Shown: positions 10,501-18,376 of the stretch, in pieces
Layout: every line of letters begins with the position of its first letter
How positions within the stretch are numbered: position 1 is the stretch's first letter
Assembly: GCA_016197205.1 (NCBI GenBank)
Contig: JACPWG010000064.1
Location: 1-64,000 of the forward strand
Direction: 5' to 3'
Source of the DNA: Planctomycetota bacterium
Lineage (GTDB): Bacteria; Planctomycetota; MHYJ01; WSZJ01; JACPWG01
Length of the DNA stretch: 64,000 nucleotides
The notes under the pieces: model-generated
Told to the model about the DNA's origin: nothing
The model's input: the letters and a program-made list of their open reading frames with translations, nothing else
Databases searched by the model: none
Made by a program: the position numbers and the translations under genes

Positions 10501-11740
10501 TGTGCAGCCGACCCGCCCCCGGCTCGGAACCGCCTTTCTCCCTGTCGATGAAAGGCCGACGGAAGTGTATCGGGGGGCCGCGGAGCCCGCCCCAGCGGCC
10601 GCCCCTCGCGCCGATGCGAGGCGTTCGGGCGCCGCGCCCCCGAGCCGTGCGGTCGGTACGGCCGGCGGCCGAGGGGATTCACCCTACCTCGAGCTGGCCC
10701 CGGGGACGCAGGTCGGCGCGTATCGCGTGCAGTCGAAGCTCGGTCAGGGCGGCATGGGCGTCGTCTACCGCGCGACCCACCAGGAGCTGGGTCGGACGGT
10801 CGCCCTGAAGGTCCTTCGGGCGACGGGCTCCCTGAGCGACGACACGGTCGCGCGTGCGAAGCTCGAGGCGCGCGTGCTCGCACGGCTGAGCCACCCGAAC
10901 ATCGTCCAGGTCTACGACCTCCTCTATCATGAGGGGCGGATGGTCTTCGTCCTCGAGTACGTCGGCGGCGGTTCCCTCGCTTCGGAAGTGAGGCGCGCCG
11001 GACCCGTGCCCCCGCCGCGTGCCCTCGCCCTGGCCAAGCAGGTCGCCGACGGGCTCGCCCACGCGCACGCGGAGGCGGTCATTCATCGGGACGTGAAACC
11101 GTCCAACATCCTCCTGCCCGAGACGCCCGCGTCCTCGTCGACCCGGGAACCGGTGAGCGCCGCGACCACGCGCCCGCCGGCGGTCCTGGCGAAGCTCGCC
11201 GATTTCGGGATCGTCAAGATCCTGCACGAAGCCGAAGTGGGGTCGGGGCTGGAGAGCACGCGGGAGGGCATGGTGTTCGGCACGCCGCAGTACATGTCGC
11301 CGGAGGCGGCGCGCGGGGCGACGAGCGAGATCGGTCCGTATTCGGACGTGTACTCGCTGGGCTGCACGCTCTTTTTCCTGCTCACGGGTCGGCCGCCGTT
11401 CGAAAGCGACGTGGGCCTCATCGACCTGCTCGCGAAGGTCGCCACCGTGGAGCCGCCGCGTCCGTCGACGCGGGTCCCGGGTCTGCCTCGCGCCCTGGAT
11501 GACCTCGTCGTACGCATGCTCGCGCGCCGGCCGCAGGACCGCTTTCCCGACGCGCTGGCCGTCGTCGAGGCGATCGGCAAGGTCGAGCGCTCGCTGGGCT
11601 CGCGGTGGTTGGCGTGGTTTCCGCCGCCCCCTCCCTCGCCCGCCCCTGCCCCCTCCGGCCCTCCGCGCGCCGCCGGCGCGGGGGCCGGTTGGCTTGGCCG
11701 GCTCGGGCGTTTTCTTTTCGGGGGCGGGCGGGGTGAATGA
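7526..11740 (+). CDS. Caspase-like / pseudokinase / Ser-Thr kinase fusion
   Basis: 1404 residues from the ATG at 7526 (GGAGA eight bases upstream). Domain 1 (about 5-260) is a caspase-like peptidase: FLFFAGHG gives catalytic His90 and DCCYSG gives Cys143. After a helical linker, domain 2 (about 430-700) is a kinase fold with key losses. The VAIK lysine is replaced (VVVRVL), HRD reads HGD, DFG reads DPG and the glycine loop is degenerate, so it is probably a pseudokinase. A 350-residue Pro/Ala-rich linker follows. Domain 3 (about 1065-1350) is a complete Hanks kinase: GQGGMGVVY, VALKVL, HRDVKPSN, DFG and MSPE. The tail is proline-rich. The order suggests that kinase and pseudokinase control a death-type protease. 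No membrane helix is evident. It lies 345 bases upstream of another kinase operon. Confidence 0.9.
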   Translation: MPPRNAHALLIGISRYQRQDRVGPLSFAHADALGIAEVLRDPLYGCFPPDNVQVLTDASATHRAIVTSLDKELPRRARGSDLVFLFFAGHGLVEPEAGGADGFLLPHDGDPDELALSGVSMANLAKWLDRVETKALLLCLDCCYSGLSSRGDVLPPGARARGIAIQPRHLEGLSGRNRIVFSACGAEERSLEVDAWKHGLFSKALIDGMKGDADLNQDGWVRFTELYEFVSARVKSEATRLGGRQTPWLRAQASDSLAITRNPRLPAREDPTTSATFELREKARPVGPEAWSRPDGGLESLRQALGSAVTEEREEAARFLLGTRDPRHLCAAFAFLRAEAGTPRHEAARRTLFEAPRPLVLEAIECSCREAAPDARQAGLDAAVSLPPSEELVRLLGRLRRELPEDAREAVERLFTKKKLGLRMASIQKAFERAGSPYEMLHALGEGPLTAAFSATHKALRREVVVRVLNEEVVRQDRIREGFLNVSIECARVVDRHLVNTYDVRDHPEQHLYYVVREFINGITLRKFLENRRVERPRAVRILRQIALALEALHEQGLVHGDLKPSNIFLARLHGGVARVKVGDPGLPSRSQYFFLCESAAYDFRYVAPELLAPEGRAGACSDYYALGVIAYELFAGRPPFTGGDALEVAQKQRFETAAPAIGTPGDRFGALADALVTRLLEKAPARRPQAASELLRALDGLAAALAAEGCTDDTRILPAEESAVSAGVVGTPAPREEETRGRPRVGARASAPVAARLGPPEPTPMAAPALRATPPPAVAASSEESTRVFSQAPGEPAAKPPPTVASPPVQAAGGATPPPLAGDLLPGFPRPPQHVIAGPPIPEPTPPPCASAAPGAAETFLEAESEPGMEVGATGPPVDLGPLDLEALPAEPATEPPGVAARDREYTSGVGLPAMAGPSQASRADRLVEEYEADVKKYRAGPSQPAEPGRRTQEDDISVGDSTLMDLGTLMAPGSDLAATIAPAPPESDEDVQPTRPRLGTAFLPVDERPTEVYRGAAEPAPAAAPRADARRSGAAPPSRAVGTAGGRGDSPYLELAPGTQVGAYRVQSKLGQGGMGVVYRATHQELGRTVALKVLRATGSLSDDTVARAKLEARVLARLSHPNIVQVYDLLYHEGRMVFVLEYVGGGSLASEVRRAGPVPPPRALALAKQVADGLAHAHAEAVIHRDVKPSNILLPETPASSSTREPVSAATTRPPAVLAKLADFGIVKILHEAEVGSGLESTREGMVFGTPQYMSPEAARGATSEIGPYSDVYSLGCTLFFLLTGRPPFESDVGLIDLLAKVATVEPPRPSTRVPGLPRALDDLVVRMLARRPQDRFPDALAVVEAIGKVERSLGSRWLAWFPPPPPSPAPAPSGPPRAAGAGAGWLGRLGRFLFGGGRGE

Positions 11741-12085
11741 TGGCAGGCGCGTCGAAGGTCGTGGCGGGTCGCCAGACGAGGTCGCGCGGCGAGGTTGCAA
11801 AATCGAACGCCAACGAAACCCCAGTTTTCCCCGCGCGGCAGTGGCCGCAACCAAGGCCCGCTGACGAATGACCAAGCCCCAATGACCAAGGACCAATCAA
11901 TCACCAAGCCCGAATGACCGAACTGAACACGTGACCGGCGACAGGGCCGCGGCGCCATCCTCCCTCTTCGCTGCTGAACTTGGTCACTTGGGCATTGATT
12001 GGTCCTTGGAAATTGGTCATTGGTCATTGGTCATTGTCCCCGTAAGATTTGCGCATGCGACGCAAGTGTTGCTAAGGAATAGCAC
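11741..12085. repeat. Inverted intergenic repeat of ATTGGTCA words
   Basis: The left arm (11867-11927) repeats AATGACCAA and GACCAATCAA. The right arm (11976-12036) carries the reverse complement pattern, including three successive ATTGGTCATTGGTCATTG words. The spacer is about 50 bases. The arms could fold into a long imperfect hairpin. The segment also contains the 39-base element at 12046-12084 that ends just before the next start codon. No gene is seen. Confidence 0.65.
12046..12084 (+). repeat. 39-bp flanking direct repeat, left copy
   Basis: GATTTGCGC, seven bases, GCAA, ten bases, GGAATAGCA. The same blocks with identical spacing recur at 18226-18264, and 29 of 39 positions match. This copy ends one base before the ATG of the kinase gene, so it overlaps that gene's leader. 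The pair brackets the kinase/deaminase/membrane/lipase cluster. Confidence 0.6.
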
Positions 12086-13540
12086 ATGGCCTCCGACCTC
12101 CTCAACCTGGCCCTACCGCATCGCGTGAAGACGTACGAACTCCGACGCCGGCTCGCCGCGAACAAGCAGGCGGCGGTGTTCGAGGCGTTCGACCATCGGC
12201 TGGAGGTCCCCGTCGCGCTCAAGATTCCGCTGGAGGACCACCAGCCTCGGTTGCCCGAGGAGGTCGAGGACTTCCTGCGCGAGCCGCGACTGATGGCGCG
12301 GATCAACCACCCCCACGTCGTGCGTGTCTTCGCCGTCGAAGAGCCGCCCCCTTGGCACTTCACCGTGTATGAGCTGGCCGGCGGCGACCTCAAGGATTTC
12401 CTGCGACGTTTCGAACCGCCCGGGCGCCTATCCGTTCCTCTTTCGCTCCGGCTCTTCTACGAGGTCTGCCTGGGGCTCGAGATCGTCCACGCGCAGGAGA
12501 TCTTTCACCGTGACCTGAAGCCCCAAAACGTCCTTTGGTTTCCGGGGCCCCAGGGGCACGACCTCCCGATTTTTCGCATCGGGGATTTCGGCATCTCGCG
12601 CCGCCTGGCCGGGGCCGAGCGCGCGGAGACCGAAATCGGGACCATCCCGTACATGGCGCCCGAGACCTTCCGTGGCGAAGGCACGCTGCGCTCCGACATC
12701 TACTCCATGGGGGCGCTACTTTATGAGCTCCTGACCGGGCGCACGCCTTATGGAGCGAACAATCTCCTCGCCCATCGACAGTTCCTGGCGCGCGAGGACC
12801 CGGTTCCGCCGAGCGAGCACCGGCCGGACGTCCCGCCCGCGCTCGACGTCCTCGTGCAAGCGGCGCTGGCGCGCGACCCCGAACGGCGGATTCCCACGGC
12901 GCGCGCCCTCCGTGACCGCGTGGCGGCGCTGCTGGGAGAGAAGGAGCTTGAGCTCGCGGCGGCCCTGGCGGCCGGACCGCGTCCGCAGGATCCGCGGGCG
13001 GGTGAGGAGACGCTTTCGATCACGGGGGTTCCCTCTGCACAGCCGGCCTTTCACGTCCGCGTGTGGACGGAGCGGGCGGCGGACCGTTCCACCCGCGACC
13101 CCCATTGCGTCCCGCGCGCGGAGAGCAACGCGGGCCGCATCGGCGACACGTTTCGCATCGTCTGCGTGTGCGAGCGCGACGCCCACCTCACGCTCGTGAA
13201 CGTCGGCCCGACGGGCAACGTGACGATCCTCTTTCCGAATGCGTACGCGACGGAGAACCGCGTGCGCGGCGGCGAAGTCGTGCGCGTGCCGGGCGACGGG
13301 CACGGCTTCGAGTACGTGCTCTCCGCGCCCGCCGGCCGCGAGACGCTCATCGCCATCGCCACCGCGGATCCCGTGCGCATCGCACCCGAGGACGTGCCGA
13401 CGAGAGACCAGCCCTTCGTCACCGCCCCCGCGGGGACGCGCGCGCGCGACGTGGTGGTGCGCCGGATCCGGACGCGGCTCGCCGACCTCCCGCCCGATCG
13501 CTGGGCCGAGGCGCGCTGCTATCTCGACGTCTTGGAGTGA
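12086..13540 (+). CDS. Ser/Thr protein kinase with DUF4384 domain
   Basis: 484 residues. The Hanks kinase domain (about 15-295) has Lys46 in VALKIP, HRDLKPQN at 141-148, DFG at 167-169 and MAPE, so catalysis is expected, although the glycine loop (RRLAANKQAAVF) lacks the usual GxGxxG. The C-terminal part (about 315-440, GDTFRIVCVCERD, LTLVNVGPTG, ILFPN) matches DUF4384, a beta domain often attached to bacterial kinases and caspases and thought to bind partners or ligands. No membrane helix is seen, so it is probably cytoplasmic. The stop is ten bases before the start of the deaminase/SLOG/NUDIX gene, which makes co-transcription very likely and suggests that the kinase regulates that enzyme or the membrane proteins after it. 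Confidence 0.9.
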   Translation: MASDLLNLALPHRVKTYELRRRLAANKQAAVFEAFDHRLEVPVALKIPLEDHQPRLPEEVEDFLREPRLMARINHPHVVRVFAVEEPPPWHFTVYELAGGDLKDFLRRFEPPGRLSVPLSLRLFYEVCLGLEIVHAQEIFHRDLKPQNVLWFPGPQGHDLPIFRIGDFGISRRLAGAERAETEIGTIPYMAPETFRGEGTLRSDIYSMGALLYELLTGRTPYGANNLLAHRQFLAREDPVPPSEHRPDVPPALDVLVQAALARDPERRIPTARALRDRVAALLGEKELELAAALAAGPRPQDPRAGEETLSITGVPSAQPAFHVRVWTERAADRSTRDPHCVPRAESNAGRIGDTFRIVCVCERDAHLTLVNVGPTGNVTILFPNAYATENRVRGGEVVRVPGDGHGFEYVLSAPAGRETLIAIATADPVRIAPEDVPTRDQPFVTAPAGTRARDVVVRRIRTRLADLPPDRWAEARCYLDVLE

Positions 13541-13550
13541 CGGGCGGGCG

Positions 13551-16235
13551 ATGCCTGAACGACGATTTCCCCTCGACTGCGCGGGTCGCCACTGGGTGGC
13601 CCTAACCGCCTGCGCGGGTCGCGCACCCAAGCTGGCCCTTCGGCACGCCTGCGGCGATCGCCGTTCTCCGCTGCACGACGCCCTGCACAGGCACCTCGTG
13701 GCGCGCGTCGATGGCGTGGACCTGCGGTTCCCGGAGTCCGCCGACTCGCTCCTCCTCCCGGCCGCGGGCTCACGACTGGAGCTTCTGCTCGGCTCGGTCG
13801 AGCCTTTCGTGCTGGTCTCCTGCTCCCTCTCCGGCGACGCTCCCATGACCGCCGGCAGCGGCTACGTCCTCTCGCCTTTCGAGTCGCGGTTCCTGGCGGA
13901 CAACGGCTTTCCCCACCCGGTGCGGGGCGCGCGGGCGGCCGCGACGGCTGCCGCGGCCGCGTGCGCGGGGCTGGTCACCGACTTGCACTCGCACTTCGCC
14001 GGCTGCGTCGGCGCGCACGACCTCCTCCGGATCGGACTCGAGTGCGGCGTCACCTTTCCCCGCCCCTTGCTCGCGGAGGCGGGCATTCATGCCGCGGGAA
14101 GCGACGCCTTGCCGCTCGCGGACCTCCCCGCGCACCTGCTCGACGGGCTCCGCGCGAGCCTCGAAATTCCGCTGGATCGGCAGACGACCTTCGCCGACAT
14201 GGAGAGGATCTACCGGCTCCGCACTCCGCTCACGAAACACCCCCGCGCGCTGCTTCCCCTCTGCCGGCAGATTGCGCGCGATTACGCGCGCATGGGGATC
14301 CAGTACGCGGAGTTGTCCATCAGCAATGTCGTGGAGGCGGGGCGCCTGCGCGCCCTGCACAGCGAGTTGCCGGCCATCGAGGAGGAGAGCGGGGTGCGGC
14401 TCCGCTTTCTCGCCGCGCTCAGCCGGCACGACGACCTCGAGTGGGATCTCGACTACATCGACCGGCTTCGGGAGTTGGCCGGCAGCCGGGTTCTCGTGGG
14501 CCTCGACTTCATGGGGCACGAGACGAATTCGACCCGCGCCTTCGCCCGACAGCTCCGGGAGGTCGCGGTCTGGGCCGACCGAGCCAGGCCGGGCTTTGCC
14601 CTGCGCGTGCACGCGGGCGAAAACCCCGCCCACCCGGAAAACGTGCGGGTCGCGGTCGAGTCCGTGCTCGGGTTCGACGTGCGGCTTCGCATCGGGCACG
14701 GCCTGTACGGCGTGGACGAGGCGACGCTTGACCTGCTCCGAAGCTCCGGGACGATCGTGGAGTTCAACCTGAACTCCAATTTCGCGCTCAACAACATCCA
14801 AACGTCGCGCGAGGCGCCGCTGCTTCGTTACGTGCGCGCGGGCGTGCCGATCGTGCTCGGGACGGACGGCTACGGCATCTACCAGACCTCGCCCGAGATG
14901 GAGGCGCGGGTGGCGCTCCTGTCCGGCCTGGCTGAGCAGGACTTCGCGGCGATCCGGCGGACGGAGGCCGCCTATGTCGAAGCTCGAACGGAGTACGACG
15001 CCCGATGGACCCCGGAACCGCGGGAGTTTCGGGTGCCCGCTGACTCGCCGAACCGTCTGTATTCGCCGCACATCCTCGCGCGTCGTGCCGCCGAAATGGG
15101 GCGCCGGGACCGCGCACTGTCGGAACGGCTCTCCGCGCTGGGGATCCCGTTGCTGGACCAGGGGGGCCTCGCCCGCCTGCTCGCCGGGCGCCGCTGCCTC
15201 TCGTTCGCGGGCGCATGGGCGAAGAGCTGGGACCGGATCTCGCCGCCGAACCAGGAGCGGGTCCGTTCGGAAATCGCGCGGCTCTTCGACGCCCTCGCCC
15301 CGGAGGAGGTCGTGGTCGTTTCGGGCGGTACGCGCTTCGGCGTGGAGGGGATCGTGCAGGAGCATGCGCGGCGACGCGGCTGCGCCGTGCTCGGGACGCT
15401 CGTGAGCGAAACGCCTCCGACCGCGATCGAGGCGGGGACCGTGACGCATGCGTACGTGGTGGCGGAGAAGCTGCACGGGAAGGCGGCGGGACTCTATGCG
15501 CTCCTGAAAGAGCAGGATGGGTTCTGTGTCTTCATCGGGGGCGGCGCGATCGTGAGCGACGAGATCCAGACCGCCGGCAATCTGCGCGTCCCGTACCTGC
15601 TGATGGACGGGCCGGAAGGCGCGAGCACGGAGCACGCGCGCCAGCAGCCGGGGCGCGCGTTCACGCGGGCGGAGGAAGTGCTGGAGGCGCTGCGCGGCAC
15701 GGCCCGGTGGGTTTCGGTGGCGGAGCCGTACTGGCAGCTCGGGCCGAACCCGACGGTGGACATTGTGCTGACGCGGCGCGAGCCGGTGCCGGGGCGGGGG
15801 CGGCGGCAGGTGCTTTTGATTCGGCGGGAGGCGAATTCGCCGACGGAGCCGGGGAAGTGGGCGCTGCCGGGCGGCTTTCAGCACACGGACGCGCCGCGCG
15901 GCGCGCCGTGGGTGGCGGGGCGGGAGAGCGAGGCGGAGGCTTGCCTGCGCGAGCTACGGGAGGAAGCGGGGCTCGACCTGACCGGCCTGGAGGCCCGGCT
16001 CCTACGCGTGGGCGAATACGAGGGGGGCGGGCGGGACCCGCGCGACACGCCGACGGCCTGGAGCCGGTCGACCGTGTTCGCTTTCGAGCTGCCGGATGCG
16101 CTCGCGACCGCGCCGATCGCGGGCGGGGACGACGCGAGCGATGCGCGCTGGATGGACCTGGACGGCTTGCCCCCGGTGCTGGCGTTCGATCACGCGCGCA
16201 TCCTGGCGGACGTGAAACGATTGCTTCGCTGGTAG
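13551..16235 (+). CDS. Adenosine-deaminase-like / SLOG / NUDIX fusion
   Basis: 894 residues from the ATG at 13551. Residues 1-135 are an unrecognised domain. Residues 140-500 are an adenosine/AMP deaminase barrel with zinc ligands His146 and His148 (DLHSHF), HAGE at 354-357 (proton-shuttle Glu357), His383 in GHG and Asp439 in GTDGYG. Classical deaminases have a second Asp where this has Gly440. Residues 550-700 look like a SLOG/LOG-type Rossmann domain (VVVVSGGTRFGVEG, IGGGAIVSDEI), a fold that binds nucleotide-derived ligands. Residues 731-885 are a NUDIX hydrolase with an insertion in its box (ALPGGFQHT then CLRELREEAGLDL). All three domains act on nucleotides or nucleosides, so a nucleotide-signal processing enzyme is inferred. 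It sits between a kinase and a membrane protein in a tight operon. Confidence 0.85.
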   Translation: MPERRFPLDCAGRHWVALTACAGRAPKLALRHACGDRRSPLHDALHRHLVARVDGVDLRFPESADSLLLPAAGSRLELLLGSVEPFVLVSCSLSGDAPMTAGSGYVLSPFESRFLADNGFPHPVRGARAAATAAAAACAGLVTDLHSHFAGCVGAHDLLRIGLECGVTFPRPLLAEAGIHAAGSDALPLADLPAHLLDGLRASLEIPLDRQTTFADMERIYRLRTPLTKHPRALLPLCRQIARDYARMGIQYAELSISNVVEAGRLRALHSELPAIEEESGVRLRFLAALSRHDDLEWDLDYIDRLRELAGSRVLVGLDFMGHETNSTRAFARQLREVAVWADRARPGFALRVHAGENPAHPENVRVAVESVLGFDVRLRIGHGLYGVDEATLDLLRSSGTIVEFNLNSNFALNNIQTSREAPLLRYVRAGVPIVLGTDGYGIYQTSPEMEARVALLSGLAEQDFAAIRRTEAAYVEARTEYDARWTPEPREFRVPADSPNRLYSPHILARRAAEMGRRDRALSERLSALGIPLLDQGGLARLLAGRRCLSFAGAWAKSWDRISPPNQERVRSEIARLFDALAPEEVVVVSGGTRFGVEGIVQEHARRRGCAVLGTLVSETPPTAIEAGTVTHAYVVAEKLHGKAAGLYALLKEQDGFCVFIGGGAIVSDEIQTAGNLRVPYLLMDGPEGASTEHARQQPGRAFTRAEEVLEALRGTARWVSVAEPYWQLGPNPTVDIVLTRREPVPGRGRRQVLLIRREANSPTEPGKWALPGGFQHTDAPRGAPWVAGRESEAEACLRELREEAGLDLTGLEARLLRVGEYEGGGRDPRDTPTAWSRSTVFAFELPDALATAPIAGGDDASDARWMDLDGLPPVLAFDHARILADVKRLLRW

Positions 16236-16256
16236 ACGCAACAAGGAGAAGCTGGA

Positions 16257-17054
16257 ATGGCAAACCCAAGCGCTGGGGCTGAAGCGGCACGCAACGGTGG
16301 AGTACCCGAAAACCAGTTCAAGCTGACCTTCAACATCGAGACGCTGAGGCTGCTCGCCTATCTTGCTCTCCTGTTCATGGTCGTCGTCGGCATCGTCGTC
16401 ACCAAGCTGTTCGTCATCATGCGCCTGGAAGACACGGTGATCTTCCAGATTTTCGGCTTCAACCACATCTGCAACGTGTTCGACCACCAACCGAGTCGCA
16501 CGATCTCCTCCCTGCTCGTACTGCTCTTCATCCTCCCGATGGCAGGATTCGTGCTTTGCTCCTACTTCAGGACCTACGACGCCGCCAAAGAAGGCAGAGT
16601 CCCGATGGGCCTGCAGACCTACAACAAGATCATCACGCCGTTCGTCCTGCTGAGCGTGTGCTACACCTACATGTGGTTCGTGAACTCGCCCGATGGAGAG
16701 TACGGGTTCATCGCGCATTACCTGCCCTATGTCGCCTTGCAGTTGGCCCTCGGCCTGCTCGCCATCCAGGAGGTGGGGTTCCTGGCTTATACCGGTGCTC
16801 TGCCCTTCGGGGCCAGCGTGCGCCTCGCAAAGGGCTACCTCGTCGTTTTGCTTTTGACGACGGCGCTCTGCCAGGTCGCCGTGTTTTCCCTCTTGCTGGG
16901 AGTGCCGATTCTGGATAGCGCCAAAAGCCCCGGCGACCGCACTGCCTTCCAGGCCTTGATGTACTTTTACTCCTTCCTTGCGATCGTCATGCCGGTCTTC
17001 CTGGCAGCCAAGAACCGCAGGAATGGCCGCGTAAGCACCATCACGTTCGGTTAG
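16257..17054 (+). CDS. Six-helix integral membrane protein, unknown
   Basis: 265 residues with AAGGAG ahead of the ATG. A hydrophilic N-terminus of about 28 residues is followed by six predicted membrane helices at about 31-55, 82-103, 125-143, 152-180, 194-219 and 232-251, ending in a short basic tail (AKNRRNGR). I do not recognise a family. It starts 21 bases after the deaminase/SLOG/NUDIX stop, so it is probably in the same transcript. By analogy with SLOG-linked membrane effectors it could be a pore or effector, but that is inference. By eye, its codons contain more A/T at third positions than the neighbouring genes, which may mark a different origin. Confidence 0.75.
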   Translation: MANPSAGAEAARNGGVPENQFKLTFNIETLRLLAYLALLFMVVVGIVVTKLFVIMRLEDTVIFQIFGFNHICNVFDHQPSRTISSLLVLLFILPMAGFVLCSYFRTYDAAKEGRVPMGLQTYNKIITPFVLLSVCYTYMWFVNSPDGEYGFIAHYLPYVALQLALGLLAIQEVGFLAYTGALPFGASVRLAKGYLVVLLLTTALCQVAVFSLLLGVPILDSAKSPGDRTAFQALMYFYSFLAIVMPVFLAAKNRRNGRVSTITFG

Positions 17055-17068
17055 CGCCCGCGCAAGAG

Positions 17069-17198
17069 TAACTGCGCAGACTCGGACCTCGAGGCTCCTG
17101 GGGGCGCGGCCCTCTGGGCCGCGCTGCGCGGGCCGGAGGCCCGCGCCCCCAGGCATCGGTCGATCCACGAAAATGTAAAGTAATTCTGGCGCGGGCGC
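17069..17198 (+). repeat. 130-bp dispersed palindromic repeat, copy A
   Basis: A 130-base unit (TAACTGCGCAGA to GCGCGGGCGC) contains nested GC-rich palindromes (GGGGGCGCGGCC, GGCCGCGC, GCGCGGGCC and GGCCCGCGCC type arms). It matches the reverse complement of 31196-31325 with only a few differences. It sits in the gap between the membrane protein and the lipase gene and is absent between the other genes of the cluster. Confidence 0.85.
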
Positions 17199-17292
17199 CT
17201 AGGGCCTGCGCGTGGGCGGCCGGTGGGTCAGCCTTGCACCCGCCCTGCCCGGGAAATGGACAGAACCTCTCCTTCTGGACACGGAGCTACCC

Positions 17293-18186
17293 ATGAGCGC
17301 CTTCAATCCTGCCGCTTCCGGCTTCGACGTGACCAATGCCAGGCACCTTGCTGCCGCTTCCGAGTTGGCGTATGCCCCCGAGGCGGAAATCCCCGACAAG
17401 CTCAAGGCCATGGGCTATACGCGAATCGAACCGTTCAACATGGTGCGCGCGGGGCAATTGGTCGACACCCAGGGTTTCATTGCGGGAAACAACCAGTGGT
17501 GGGTCCTGTGCTTCCGGGGAACCGAGAGCAAGCTGGACTGCCTGACGGACGTCTACATGCGGAAGGGCAGCCACCCGCTGGGAGGGACGGTGCACGAGGG
17601 TTTCAAGGCTGCGTTTGGCGCCGCCTGGGACAAGATCAGCGCCACCTTGTCGTCCGTCAAGGGGCAGCCGATCTGGGTTACCGGTCACAGCCTGGGCGGG
17701 GCCCTCGCCGTGCTCGCGACCGCCGCGCTCCTGGACCATGCCGCTCTCGGGCCATCGTACCGCGGAACCCATACCTTCGGACAACCTCTGGTCGGAGACT
17801 CGACCTTCTGCCGGGCCCTCGACGCCAAGGTCGCGGGCAGATGGTTCAGAATCGCCAATGTCGACGATCCTGTGCCGTGGACCCCTCCTGTGTTCGAGGG
17901 GTTCGCGCACGGCGGCATCGCGAAGGGCCTCGAGGATGGAGGGAAATTGCGGGACGGGGCGCCGCTCCCCCAGGACAAGGCCGAGCTCGCATTGAGCGTT
18001 GGGAAACTCCTGGGGGTGAGCGGTGTGGTCAGCGGCGCGCTCGGCTGGTTGACGTCCGCCGCCGGCCCGGCCAAGCCGACGGATTGGCGTGAGCAGTTGA
18101 AAAAGGTCCTCGGGCAGACGGCCCAAGGGCATCGGATGAGCACCTATATCAAGCGTCTCTCGCTCGTCCATCCGCCGGGCGCCTAG
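17293..18186 (+). CDS. Class 3 lipase-family hydrolase
   Basis: 297 residues. The start at 17293 is chosen because GGAG lies six bases upstream and the family normally begins FNPAASGF. An earlier in-frame ATG at 17212 would add 27 unconserved residues. The catalytic triad is visible: Ser133 in GHSLGG, Asp192 in NVDDPVPW and His280 in QGHRMSTYI, the layout of fungal-type class 3 lipases. Oxyanion-region residues are in CFRGTES. There is no signal peptide or membrane helix, so it probably acts in the cytoplasm, possibly on the cell's own membrane lipids. It is the last gene of the kinase/deaminase/membrane cluster, separated from the membrane gene by 238 bases containing a repeat, so it may have its own promoter. 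Confidence 0.88.
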   Translation: MSAFNPAASGFDVTNARHLAAASELAYAPEAEIPDKLKAMGYTRIEPFNMVRAGQLVDTQGFIAGNNQWWVLCFRGTESKLDCLTDVYMRKGSHPLGGTVHEGFKAAFGAAWDKISATLSSVKGQPIWVTGHSLGGALAVLATAALLDHAALGPSYRGTHTFGQPLVGDSTFCRALDAKVAGRWFRIANVDDPVPWTPPVFEGFAHGGIAKGLEDGGKLRDGAPLPQDKAELALSVGKLLGVSGVVSGALGWLTSAAGPAKPTDWREQLKKVLGQTAQGHRMSTYIKRLSLVHPPGA

Positions 18187-18225
18187 CGCTCAAGCTGTCG
18201 CCGATTGCACAAGTCCTACCGTCAG

Positions 18226-18264
18226 GATTTGCGCCTGACGCGCAAATCCTGCGGGGGAATAGCA
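18226..18264 (+). repeat. 39-bp flanking direct repeat, right copy
   Basis: It has the same block structure and spacing as 12046-12084 (GATTTGCGC, GCAA, GGAATAGCA), 40 bases after the lipase stop. In this copy the first two blocks form a near-perfect stem, so the left copy may be a mutated version of the same hairpin. Confidence 0.6.
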
Positions 18265-18376
18265 TGGGGCGCTGCGCCAGCCCTTTCAAGGTGGGGCGGG
18301 CTGTTCGACTTTTGTCAAATGGAGCATCAGAGGCTGCTTGCGGGAAGGGGCCAGCTTCCCACCGTTCTTCTCCGCC

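Noticed and set aside
11867..12036. Possible CRISPR-like repeats
   Set aside because: The words are short, contiguous and inverted, with no unique spacers of regular length and no cas genes.
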